Source: JAJXWB01 sp047971685
GTDB lineage: Bacteria > Pseudomonadota > Alphaproteobacteria > Rhizobiales > Beijerinckiaceae
DNA: 39,429 nucleotides
Direction of reading: 5' to 3'
NCBI GenBank assembly: GCA_047971685.1
Contig: JBKDZW010000163.1
Span: forward strand, 1-39,429
A program made the position numbers and the translations under genes. The notes under the pieces are model-generated. The model made no database searches. It saw only the letters and a program-made list of their open reading frames with translations, and was not told where the DNA came from. Positions 8,130 through 15,512 of this stretch are shown here, in pieces; position 1 is the stretch's first letter, and each line of letters opens with the position of its first letter.

Positions 8130-8201
8130 TTGAAATGCGCGATGCGCGTCGAATTGAAATGCGCGATGCGCGTCGAATTGAAATGCGCGATGCGCGTCGA
8201 A
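8130..8201. repeat. 24-bp tandem repeat, three perfect copies, upstream of the SDR gene
   Basis: Three identical 24-base units (8130-8153, 8154-8177, 8178-8201), each starting TTGAAATGCGCGATGCGC, end just before the GGAG ribosome site of the SDR start at 8215. Each unit carries an ATG, but none is in a long frame. Confidence 0.97.
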
Positions 8202-8214
8202 CGGAGTTGCCGTC

Positions 8215-9054
8215 ATGACACAACAAGCGTCGACACAACAAGCGTCGACACAACAAGCTTCGATCAGGGCCCCCCTGAAAGCTGCGGATATTTTCAATCT
8301 GGCTGGCGAGGTCGCGCTTGTCACCGGCGCATCGTCGGGGCTCGGCAGGCGGTTTGCGCGGGTGCTGGCGGCCAATGGCGCGCATGTCGCGCTGGTTGCG
8401 CGCCGCAAGGACCGCCTCGAAAATCTCGCGCGCGAGATCGAGGCCGCCGGCGGCAAGGCTTTCGCCATCGAGGCCGATGTCGGCGATCCCGCGCAGATCG
8501 CGCGGGTTTTCGACGCCGCGGAGGCGCAATTCGGGACCGTCGCCATTCTCGTCAACAGCGCCGGCATTGCGCGGGCCTCGCGCCTGATCGACGCCGATGT
8601 CGCGGGCTGGCGCGAGACGATGGAGATCAATGTGGAGGCGGTGCGCGGCTATGCGATCGAGGCGGCGCAACGCATGGTGAAGGCCGGCAAGGGCGGCTCC
8701 ATCGTCAATGTCGCCTCCATATTGTCGCTTGGCGTCGGGCGTTTCAACGGCGCCTATGCCGTCTCCAAGGCCGCCGTCCTGCAACTCACCAAGGTGCTGG
8801 GGTTTGAACTGGCGCGCCACGGCATTCGCGTCAATGCGCTGGCGCCCGGCTATTTCTCGACGGAAATGAACGCAGAATGGCTGGCTGGCGGCGGGGCCGA
8901 CATGATCAAGCACATTCCCTTGCGCCGCTTCGGGCAGGAAGGCGAACTCGATGGCGCGCTGCTGCTGCTGGCCGCACCGCGCGCAAATACATACATTACC
9001 GGCCATACCTATCCGGTCGATGGCGGCCACACCTTGCAGATCGCCGGGGTCTGA
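8215..9054 (+). CDS. SDR-family NAD(P)-dependent oxidoreductase
   Basis: A classical short-chain dehydrogenase of 279 residues with the Rossmann motif TGASSGLG (from about residue 36), NSAG, the catalytic serine region NVASILSLG, YAVSKAA with Tyr181 and Lys185, and the C-terminal TYPVDGGHTLQ. The substrate cannot be told from sequence. The first residues are a 15-bp coding repeat, TQQAS three times, placed before the conserved fold and probably disordered. ATG 8215 has GGAG at a good distance. The stop overlaps the ATG of the CorA gene (TGATG), implying coupled expression. Confidence 0.92.
   Translation: MTQQASTQQASTQQASIRAPLKAADIFNLAGEVALVTGASSGLGRRFARVLAANGAHVALVARRKDRLENLAREIEAAGGKAFAIEADVGDPAQIARVFDAAEAQFGTVAILVNSAGIARASRLIDADVAGWRETMEINVEAVRGYAIEAAQRMVKAGKGGSIVNVASILSLGVGRFNGAYAVSKAAVLQLTKVLGFELARHGIRVNALAPGYFSTEMNAEWLAGGGADMIKHIPLRRFGQEGELDGALLLLAAPRANTYITGHTYPVDGGHTLQIAGV
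8218..8262 (+). repeat. 15-bp coding tandem repeat at the SDR N-terminus
   Basis: ACACAACAAGCGTCG is repeated at 8218-8232, 8233-8247 and 8248-8262 (last copy with one change, G to T). It begins at the second codon and encodes TQQAS three times. It is a different unit from the 24-bp array only 17 bases upstream. Confidence 0.96.
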
Positions 9055-10043
9055 TGCTGTTCATCCGCTCCATCGACAAGGGCAAGCTGATCGCCACGGT
9101 TTTTACCGGCGATCCCGAGGCCGCGCCAACAGGCGCCTGGTACGATCTTATCGAACCGACAGCCGAGGAGCGCGCCTTCGTCGACGAGGTCACGGGCGTT
9201 TCCGTGCCGACCCGCGAGGAAATCGAGGAAATCGAAGTGTCCTCGCGCCTCTACAACGAGGACGGCGTCGAATATATGACGGTCACGTCGGCGGCCCGTC
9301 TCGACACGGACGAGCCGACGAAATCGCCGGTCATGTTCATTCTGAACGGCGGCGCGCTGGTGACCGTGCGCTACACGGAATTGCGGCCTTTCGCCAATGT
9401 CATCGAACGCGCGGGGCGGCCCGGCGGCTGCCATTCCACCAGTTCGGAAGATCTGATGCTGAGCCTGGTGGAAGCCATGGTCGACAGGCTCGCCGACGCG
9501 CTCGAACGTGTCGGCGGCAATATCGACCAGATTTCGCGCGAGGTGTTTCGGCCGCAGGCGAAAAACCAGAACGCGGAGGCGCGCGACCGCGACTTGCAGG
9601 CGACCATCGAGCAGGTGGGACAGGCCGGCGATCTTCTCGGCATCATTCGAGAGAGTCTCGTCGGCTTCAACCGGCTCGTCTCCTACCATCACGGCATGGG
9701 CCATATCGCCAAGGGCGCCATCGAGACCGACGGGCGCATCCGCACCATCCAGCGCGACGTGTCGGCGTTGTCGGATCACGCCTCCTATCTCGGTTCGAAA
9801 ATCGCCTTCCTGCTCGACGCCACGCTCGGCCTCATCAATCTCGAGCAGAACCAGATCATCAAGATATTCTCGATCGCCGCCGTCTGCCTGATGCCGCCGA
9901 CGCTTGTGGCGTCTGTCTACGGCATGAATTTCAAGCATCTTCCCGAACTCGATTTCGAGTACGGCTATCCGATGGCGCTCGCGCTGATGTTCGTCACCGC
10001 GCTTGCGCCAGTCTGGTATTTCAAGCGCAAGGGATGGTTCTAA
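9054..10043 (+). CDS. CorA-family magnesium/divalent-cation transporter
   Basis: A 329-residue CorA-like channel. The large cytoplasmic N-terminal domain is followed by the long stalk helix and two C-terminal membrane segments. The signature YGMNF lies near residue 290, after SIAAVCLMPPTLVAS, and the chain ends ALMFVTALAPVWYFKRKGWF with the expected basic tail. ATG 9054 overlaps the SDR stop by one base. CorA members conduct Mg2+ and sometimes Co2+ or Ni2+; the choice of ion cannot be read here. Confidence 0.93.
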   Translation: MLFIRSIDKGKLIATVFTGDPEAAPTGAWYDLIEPTAEERAFVDEVTGVSVPTREEIEEIEVSSRLYNEDGVEYMTVTSAARLDTDEPTKSPVMFILNGGALVTVRYTELRPFANVIERAGRPGGCHSTSSEDLMLSLVEAMVDRLADALERVGGNIDQISREVFRPQAKNQNAEARDRDLQATIEQVGQAGDLLGIIRESLVGFNRLVSYHHGMGHIAKGAIETDGRIRTIQRDVSALSDHASYLGSKIAFLLDATLGLINLEQNQIIKIFSIAAVCLMPPTLVASVYGMNFKHLPELDFEYGYPMALALMFVTALAPVWYFKRKGWF

Positions 10044-10090
10044 AGAAAATTCGGCGGATCGCCATTCGCTTCATTTGCTCGGGTCCATGC

Positions 10091-10138
10091 AGACCTGTCC
10101 GCAAGACCTGCCCGCAAGACCTGTCCGCAAGACCTGCC
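10091..10138. repeat. 13-bp tandem repeat, three copies plus a partial
   Basis: AGACCTGTCCGCA (10091-10103), AGACCTGCCCGCA, AGACCTGTCCGCA and a partial AGACCTGCC run head to tail in the convergent space between corA and hss. The alternating T/C suggests the array may have grown by doubling of a 26-bp dimer. Confidence 0.93.
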
Positions 10139-10159
10139 GGGGCGCCGATCGCGCGGGCT

Positions 10160-11593
10160 TCAACGCACCAGAATGTTGCGGAACTGCCAGGGGTCGCTCT
10201 CGTCGATGTCTTCGGGAAAGAGGCCCGGGCGATCCGTGAGCGGCGTCCAGTCGGTGTAGCGGCCAACGAGAGGGCCGAGATAGGGCGACTGGATTTCGAG
10301 GCAGCGGCGGAAGTCCATTTCGTCGGCCTCGACGATGCCGAGGTCGGGATTTTCCAGCGCATAGACCATGCCGGCGAGCACGGCCGAAGTCACCTGCAAG
10401 CCGGTTGCGTTCTGATAGGGCGCGATGCGGCGCGTTTCTTCGACCGAGAGCTGCGAGCCGTACCAATAGGCGTTGTTGGCGTGGCCGTAGAGAAGCACGC
10501 CGAGTTCGTCGATTCCGTCCTCGATCTCGTGTTCGGTGAGAATGTGGTGGGCCGGCTGCGCGCGCGCGGCGCGGCCGAACATTTCGTGCAGGGACAGCAC
10601 GGCGTCGTTGGCGGGGTGATAGGCGTAATGGCAGGTCGGACGGTAGACGACATTGCCGCTTGAATCTCGCGCCGTGAGATAATCGGAAATCGAGATCGCC
10701 TCGTTATGCGTGACGAGAAAACCGTATTGCGGACCGGGCGTGGGGCACCATGAGCGCACGCGCGTATTGGCGCCGGGCTGGTTGAGATAGATCGCCGCGC
10801 CGCAGCCCCCGGCATGATCGCCGGCATTGTGGGGACGCCATTTTTCATGCGTGCCCCAGCCGAGTTCGGCCGGCTGCATGCCTTCCGACAGAAAACCCTC
10901 GACCGACCATGTGTTGACGAAAACGTCGCGCGGCTTGGGATGGATGGCGCGTTGCGTGTCGCGCTCGGCGATATGTATGCCCTTGACGCCGAGGCGCATG
11001 GCGAGCGCGGCCCATTCCTCGCGCGTCGCCGGCTCGGGATGGGTATCGTTCAGGTCGGCGGCAAGATTGACCAGCGCGCGCTTGACGAACCACGAGACCA
11101 TGCCGGGATTGGCGCCGCAGCAGGAAACGGCGGTGGCGCCGCCGGGATTGGCGCGGCGTTCGGCCAGAAGCGTTTCGCGCAGCATATAATTGGTGCGCTG
11201 CTCATTGCCCATGTTCGCGTCGAAATAAAAACCCAGCCAGGGCTCGGTCACCGTGTCGATATAAAGGGCGCCGATCTCGCGGCAGAAATGCATGATGTCG
11301 ACGGAGCCCGTATCGACCGAGACGTTGACGCAGAAGCCCTGGCCCTCGCCGCCGGTCAGCAGGGGGCCGAGCACGTCCTTGTAGTTTTCGCGCGTGAGCG
11401 CGGCCTTCACGAAACGCGCGCCGTGCTTTTCCGCCAGATCCCTGTCGGTCTCATCGGGGTCGACGATGACAAAACGCGATTTGTCGAATTCAAAATGACG
11501 TTCGATCAGCGGCAGGACGCCCTTGCCGATCGAACCGAAGCCGATGATGACGACGGGGCCGGAAATTTTCGCGTGAACAGGCCAGTCGGACAT
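10160..11593 (-). CDS. hss: Homospermidine synthase
   Basis: A 477-residue NAD+-dependent enzyme making sym-homospermidine from putrescine (EC 2.5.1.44 type), with a saccharopine-dehydrogenase-like fold. The nucleotide-binding motif VVIIGFGSIGKGVLP is at residues 14-28, followed by conserved NVSVDTGSVDIMHFC, YIDTVTEPW and the Cys/Gly-rich SCCGANPGMVSWFVKRAL. The length matches the family. ATG 11593 is preceded by GGAG. With the ornithine decarboxylase 2 kb upstream it would form ornithine to putrescine to homospermidine, a common alphaproteobacterial route. A plus-strand gene separates the two, so hss must have its own promoter. Confidence 0.96.
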   Translation of the reverse strand: MSDWPVHAKISGPVVIIGFGSIGKGVLPLIERHFEFDKSRFVIVDPDETDRDLAEKHGARFVKAALTRENYKDVLGPLLTGGEGQGFCVNVSVDTGSVDIMHFCREIGALYIDTVTEPWLGFYFDANMGNEQRTNYMLRETLLAERRANPGGATAVSCCGANPGMVSWFVKRALVNLAADLNDTHPEPATREEWAALAMRLGVKGIHIAERDTQRAIHPKPRDVFVNTWSVEGFLSEGMQPAELGWGTHEKWRPHNAGDHAGGCGAAIYLNQPGANTRVRSWCPTPGPQYGFLVTHNEAISISDYLTARDSSGNVVYRPTCHYAYHPANDAVLSLHEMFGRAARAQPAHHILTEHEIEDGIDELGVLLYGHANNAYWYGSQLSVEETRRIAPYQNATGLQVTSAVLAGMVYALENPDLGIVEADEMDFRRCLEIQSPYLGPLVGRYTDWTPLTDRPGLFPEDIDESDPWQFRNILVR

Positions 11594-11963
11594 TCTTGTC
11601 TCCAGGAAGAGGGGCGCTTTGCTTGCATGGGGGCTCCGGAAAGCTCAGTCTTTCCGGTTCATGCTGTTGCGCGAAAAATGCGTTGCTCGTTGAAAGCAAG
11701 CCAAGCCCGCAAGGTCAAGGGCGCAGGCGGATTCTAACGGAATTGCAAAGCCAGGGCGAAGATTTTGTGACGTTGCGGCGTTAGAATTTTTGCGCATGAG
11801 AATTTTGCGTGTGAGAATTTTGACATGACGACATCGACAAAACGCTGCATCCGCCATGCATGAAAAAGAAAGCAGGATTGCGCGCCTTGCAGGCGCTGCT
11901 TGTGTTGGCGCAAACAGCGTGCGAACGCGGCTCTGTTCCTCGATTTGATACAGGAGGCCCCGC
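11594..11963. other. Divergent intergenic region between hss and the alcohol dehydrogenase homologue
   Basis: A 370-base space with no convincing gene. It contains a weak promoter candidate for hss on the minus strand (TTGACC, 17 bases, TTTCAA, about 11691-11719) and a 15-bp AT-rich tandem array at 11782-11821. Confidence 0.4.
11782..11821. repeat. 15-bp AT-rich tandem repeat
   Basis: GCGCATGAGAATTTT (11792-11806) and GCGTGTGAGAATTTT (11807-11821) are preceded by a partial copy TAGAATTTTT at 11782-11791. The array lies in the hss/alcohol-dehydrogenase divergent space. Confidence 0.85.
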
Positions 11964-12908
11964 GTGAAAGCTGCCGTCGTCACCGCCTATGGCGATGTTC
12001 CCGCTTATCGCGATTTTGCCGAACCGACGCCGCGCGCGGACGAGATCGTGATTTCGGTCGAGGCGGTCGCCATTACGCAGCTCGTCAAGGCGCAGGTTGC
12101 AGGCAGGCATTACAGCATGGGGCCCGGGGGCCATCCCGCTCCCTTCACGCCGGGAACCGAAGGCGTCGGCCGCATGGCGGACGGCGCGCGCGTCTATTTT
12201 GCCTTTCCTTCCTATCCACACGGTTCGATGGCCGAGCGCGTCGCGGTCAAACGCAATCTCTGTATTCCCGTTCCAGACGGCATCGTTTCTGCGCGCGCGG
12301 CCGCGCTCGCCAATCCCGCGATGTCGTCCTGGGCGGCGCTCACGTTTCGCGCGCATTTCAAGGAAGGGGAGACCATCTGGGTTCTGGGCGCAACCGGCGC
12401 TTCCGGCGCTCTGGCGCTTGAGATTGCGAAGGCGCGGAAGGCCGGGCGCATCGTCGCGTTCGGCCGCGGCGGCGAACGCGAGGGAGCATTGCTGGCGCGC
12501 GGCGCCGATCAATTCGTCCAGACCGACGACCCCCGGCTTTCCGCCGAGGTTACAGCGCTGGCCAAGACCGCGCCGCCCGATGTCGTGCTCGATTATCTGT
12601 GGGGAGCGCCTGCGACCGCGCTGATGAGCGGCCTGCTGGCTGCGCACATCTCCAATCCCTGCCGCTGGGTGCAGATCGGCGGCGTCGCCGGAGATCCGAC
12701 GAGCGTGCCGGCGGGCCTGTTGCGCTCGGGCCCGTTCATGCTGGTGGGCAGCGGCCTCGGTTCGGTTGCCGACGCCGATCTCGTCGCCGCGATCGGCGAG
12801 GCGTTGAAGGTTGCCGATCGCCTGACTATCGACTATGCCGCCGTGCCGCTTGCGGATGTCGCGAGCGCCTGGGACCGCAAGGAGCGCATGGTTTTGACGA
12901 TGACGTGA
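11964..12908 (+). CDS. Zinc-type alcohol dehydrogenase / quinone oxidoreductase-like protein
   Basis: A 314-residue medium-chain dehydrogenase-like protein (MDR superfamily). The N-terminal GroES-like part starts MKAAVVTAYGDVPAYRDF and the NADP-binding part has WVLGATGASGALALEIAK. No obvious catalytic zinc cysteine cluster is visible, favouring the zinc-free quinone-oxidoreductase branch. GTG 11964 follows CAGGAGG with seven bases spacing. It is the only plus-strand gene inside the polyamine block and interrupts hss from its GNAT and decarboxylase neighbours. Substrate unknown. Confidence 0.88.
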   Translation: MKAAVVTAYGDVPAYRDFAEPTPRADEIVISVEAVAITQLVKAQVAGRHYSMGPGGHPAPFTPGTEGVGRMADGARVYFAFPSYPHGSMAERVAVKRNLCIPVPDGIVSARAAALANPAMSSWAALTFRAHFKEGETIWVLGATGASGALALEIAKARKAGRIVAFGRGGEREGALLARGADQFVQTDDPRLSAEVTALAKTAPPDVVLDYLWGAPATALMSGLLAAHISNPCRWVQIGGVAGDPTSVPAGLLRSGPFMLVGSGLGSVADADLVAAIGEALKVADRLTIDYAAVPLADVASAWDRKERMVLTMT

Positions 12909-12914
12909 GATTGC

Positions 12915-13529
12915 TCACGCCGCGCGCCTGATTTTTCGCGCGCCAAGGTGTCTTTGCGAGCCAGGGAGTCCATGCGCGCGCCAGGGCTTCTTTGTGCGCC
13001 AATGCGTTTTGGCGCCGGTTGCGCGCAGGCGGCCGCGCGCCTCGGCCAAAGCGCCCTCGCGCAATTCGAGTCCGAGAAAACGCTCGAGTTCGACGGGGCC
13101 GGGCATGTGCAGCTTTTCGGCAGGCGCTCGCGAAAATCCGAAGCGCCGGTAATAGGCGGCGTCGCCCACCAGCAGGATCGCGCCATGTCCTGCGGCTTTC
13201 GCACGCGAAATCGCTTCGCCCATCAACGCCCCGCCAACGCCGTCGCAGCGACGGCCGGCTGCGACCGCAAGCGGGCCGAGCAGCAGCGCGGGCACGCCGC
13301 CGGCCTCGATACGCCAGAGGCGCACCGTGCCGATCAGACGGCCCGACACGTCGCGCGCAACGAGCGCGAGCGCGGGCAGGCGGTTGTCGCGCAAGCGTTG
13401 CGACGACTTGCGGAAACGCCCCGGACCCATTGCGGCGTCGAGCAGTTTTTCGCGTGCAAAAAAGTCGTCGCCGCGTTCGATGTCGATCGTGAAGGCGTGC
13501 AAATTGCGCGCGAGCAGAGCAGAGGTCAT
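12915..13529 (-). CDS. GNAT-family N-acetyltransferase
   Basis: A 204-residue acetyltransferase of the YhbS-like type: LGPLAVAAGRRCDGVGGALMGEAI is the acetyl-CoA binding region, followed by LVGDAAYYRRFGFSRAPAEKLHMPGP. ATG 13529 has a strong AAGGAGGAAGCG site. It follows odc by about 100 bases with a hairpin between, so the two may be co-transcribed; acetylation of a polyamine is possible but only suggested by location. The last 30 or so residues (Arg/Trp/Lys-rich) are encoded by a degenerate tandem repeat beyond the conserved fold. Confidence 0.88.
   Translation of the reverse strand: MTSALLARNLHAFTIDIERGDDFFAREKLLDAAMGPGRFRKSSQRLRDNRLPALALVARDVSGRLIGTVRLWRIEAGGVPALLLGPLAVAAGRRCDGVGGALMGEAISRAKAAGHGAILLVGDAAYYRRFGFSRAPAEKLHMPGPVELERFLGLELREGALAEARGRLRATGAKTHWRTKKPWRAHGLPGSQRHLGARKIRRAA
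12928..13003 (-). repeat. Degenerate 18-20 bp tandem repeat in the GNAT 3' end
   Basis: Read on the minus strand, four units of 18-20 bases each begin TGGCKCGC or a close variant (TGGCGCAC, TGGCGCGC, TGGCTCGC, TGGCGCGC). Because unit lengths vary, the peptide is not itself repetitive. It encodes the C-terminal tail of the acetyltransferase. Confidence 0.6.
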
Positions 13530-13596
13530 CGCTTCCTCCTTTTGGGAAGGGACAACCCTCGCACCTCGGGAGAGGCCGTTCGGGAGAGACGGAAAC

Positions 13597-13623
13597 TCCC
13601 CTCCCTCGCGAGGAAGGAGGGGA
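13597..13623. repeat. Intergenic palindrome between odc and the GNAT gene
   Basis: CCCCTCC and GGAGGGG flank a core containing the palindrome CTCGCGAG, giving a strong hairpin. It resembles the C/G-rich hairpin at 23333-23354. It may stabilise or attenuate the odc transcript, or belong to a dispersed palindromic repeat family. Confidence 0.6.
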
Positions 13624-13631
13624 AAGCGATC

Positions 13632-14774
13632 TCAGATCACATGCGTTTCGAGCGGCGGGAAGCCGTTGAAGCCGACGGCCGAATAGGTCGTCGTATAGGC
13701 GCCCGTGCCCTCGATCAGCACTTTCGATCCGATCTCGAGGCCAAACGGAAGGAAATAGGGTTCCTTCTCGTAAAGCACGTCGACAGAATCGCAGGTCGGA
13801 CCGGCCAGCACGCAAGGGCCGGCATCCTCGCCGTCCTTTTCCGTGCGGATCGGATAGCGGATCATCTCGTCCATGGTCTCGGCGAGACCGTTGAACTTGC
13901 CGATGTCGAGATAGACCCAGCGCACCTTGTCGTCGTCCGCCTTTTTCGAGACGAGCACGACTTCCGCCTCGATCATGCCGGCCGAACCCACCATGCCGCG
14001 GCCCGGCTCGATGATCGTCTCGGGAATGCGATTGCCGAAATGCTTGCGCAGGGAACGGAAAATCGCCTGGCCGTAAGCCTTCACCGCCGGAATATCCTTG
14101 AGATATTTCGTCGGGAAACCGCCGCCCAGATTGACCATCTGAAGATGGATGCCGCGCTCGGCGAGATCGCCGAAGATTTTCGCGGCGTCCTTGAGCGCGC
14201 TGTCCCACATTTTCGGATTGCGCTGCTGCGAGCCGACGTGGAACGACACGCCATAGGCGCCAAGGCCCAGACGATAGGCGTGTTCGAGCACGCGCGGCGC
14301 CATTTCCGGCGCGCAGCCGAACTTGCGCGACAGCGGCCATTCGGCGCCTGCGCCATTGGAGAGAATGCGACAGAACACTTTCGAGCCGGGGGCGGCGCGC
14401 GAAATCTTCTCGACCTCGGCTTCGCAATCGACCGCAAACAGGCGCACGCCGAGCGCATAGGCGCGCGCGATGTCGCGTTCCTTCTTGATCGTGTTGCCGA
14501 AGGAGATGCGGTCGGGCGTGGCGCCGGCGGCAAGCGTCTGCTCGATCTCGACGAGCGAGGCCGTGTCGAAGCACGAGCCAAGTTCGGCAAGAAGCTTGAG
14601 CACCTGCGGCTCTGGATTGGCCTTCACGGCGTAGAAGACGCGCGTGTCCGGCAGCGCCTTGGCGAAGGCGTTGTAATTGTCGCGCACGATGTCGAGATCG
14701 ACGACAAGGCAGGGGCCGTTGTCGTGTCCGGCTTCACGTCGCGCACGCAGGAATTCCAAGATACGGTCGGTCAT
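13632..14774 (-). CDS. odc: Ornithine (lysine/ornithine) decarboxylase, PLP fold III
   Basis: A 380-residue eukaryotic-like (alanine-racemase fold) decarboxylase making putrescine from ornithine. The PLP lysine is Lys51 in VFYAVKANPEP; the glycine-rich phosphate loop is NLGGGFPTKY; EPGRGMVG contacts PLP; Cys328 in AGPTCDSVDVL is the active-site cysteine donated across the dimer; the C-terminus is GAYTTTYSAVGFNGF. ATG 14774 has AGGGAGG. Some alphaproteobacterial members also take lysine. It supplies putrescine for the homospermidine synthase encoded nearby. A long 5' leader with its own promoter suggests RNA-level control. Confidence 0.96.
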   Translation of the reverse strand: MTDRILEFLRARREAGHDNGPCLVVDLDIVRDNYNAFAKALPDTRVFYAVKANPEPQVLKLLAELGSCFDTASLVEIEQTLAAGATPDRISFGNTIKKERDIARAYALGVRLFAVDCEAEVEKISRAAPGSKVFCRILSNGAGAEWPLSRKFGCAPEMAPRVLEHAYRLGLGAYGVSFHVGSQQRNPKMWDSALKDAAKIFGDLAERGIHLQMVNLGGGFPTKYLKDIPAVKAYGQAIFRSLRKHFGNRIPETIIEPGRGMVGSAGMIEAEVVLVSKKADDDKVRWVYLDIGKFNGLAETMDEMIRYPIRTEKDGEDAGPCVLAGPTCDSVDVLYEKEPYFLPFGLEIGSKVLIEGTGAYTTTYSAVGFNGFPPLETHVI

Positions 14775-15273
14775 CGCCGCCTCCCTACGAAGGGCGCGGT
14801 CTCCCGCGCCATACCAGTCAACTTCGTGGCTGCGACCTTACCTTGGCACGCGCGATGGAAACGCGGAACAAGCGGTCGACCCGCAGCCTGGACCGGCGTC
14901 GGCGGGCAAAGCCCGGCTCGGCCGATCGGGTGGTGCGCCGTTATGGACACGTATGCCCCGAAGCGCCCGGAGCGTTTCGAGGTTCCTCGACGGTGTCGCA
15001 AGACGTTCCGTCGCGGTCAGCGTGGCCATCGTTTGGAAGGAGACCCTTCCGCACGCCCGGCAAGAAAGACAAGCCTCTTCGGTTGCCGACCTTTGGACGG
15101 GTCGACTGAGACCAAAAAAGCCCGGTCCGTCGTTGCTTTAAGTCGCGATCCCCCGCTGAGAACAGGGTTCGCCGGTTCGCCTCCGGCTGCCGGTTTATTC
15201 TCGACGTTTTACCGGCCTCTTGTCCGGGTCCGCGCCGACCGACACACGACCTCAGGCACGTGCGATTTGGGCA
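14775..15273 (-). promoter_or_regulatory. Long structured 5' leader of odc, probable speF-type RNA element
   Basis: About 500 bases lie between the likely transcription start near 15273 and the odc start. The speF RNA motif is an established long conserved leader upstream of alphaproteobacterial ornithine decarboxylase genes, and this region fits it in place, strand and length. Visible structure includes GGCGCGG-gaga-CCGCGCC (14793-14810) directly before the ribosome site, CGGGC-ttt-GCCCG near 14900, GGAAGG-gtct-CCTTCC (15034-15049), and a U6-containing segment near 15112-15117. The leader can also encode a small ORF (14838-15029). I did not match a covariance model, so the family name is an inference from context. 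Confidence 0.6.
14838..15029 (-). CDS. Possible small leader ORF in the odc 5' region
   Basis: A 63-codon ORF starting at ATG 15029, beginning MATLTATERLATPSRNLE and rich in Arg and Pro. It lies wholly inside the odc leader. A hairpin GGAAGG/CCTTCC sits just before the start and would hide any ribosome site. In enterobacteria an ornithine-sensing leader peptide controls speF; an analogous peptide here is conceivable. It could equally be a chance frame in structured RNA. Confidence 0.2.
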   Translation of the reverse strand: MATLTATERLATPSRNLETLRALRGIRVHNGAPPDRPSRALPADAGPGCGSTACSAFPSRVPR

Positions 15274-15279
15274 GGCCGA

Positions 15280-15307
15280 TACATAAGCCGGATTTTCCTA
15301 ATGACAA
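15280..15307 (-). promoter_or_regulatory. Promoter for the odc leader
   Basis: On the minus strand TTGTCA (15307-15302) and TATGTA (15285-15280) are separated by 16 bases in an AT-richer patch, giving transcription from about 15273. The remainder of the gap, 15308-15512, contains no gene and must also hold the promoter for the divergent opgG, which I could not define. Confidence 0.55.
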
Positions 15308-15512
15308 GGAAAATTTTACCCCTGACGCCTTTCATGCCCAAAATTTTTTGTGAACTGCGGCCTGCGCGGGCAAAGCCGCGCCGACTTGTCGCAGATAGCG
15401 CCGGTTTGCCGCGAATGGCGCCGGAGGGGAGCAAAACGCTTCATATGCGAAGCTGCAAACGCAACGGCGAAAGGCGAGGCTTGCGGCCATCTTTTCGACC
15501 GGATACGAGGCT

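Noticed and set aside
11645..11983. A 112-codon minus-strand frame in the hss/alcohol dehydrogenase gap
   Set aside because: It runs through the tandem array and the promoter region, has no good ribosome site and resembles no family.
14800..15300. RNase P RNA, suggested by CCGGCTTAT near 15290 on the minus strand
   Set aside because: The 400 nt that should precede this 3' signature are absent and the other conserved blocks are missing; the motif overlaps the promoter of the odc leader.
12948..15353. An 801-codon plus-strand open frame opposite odc and the GNAT gene
   Set aside because: It is antisense to two recognisable genes and the odc leader, has no family features, and results from high GC content removing stops.
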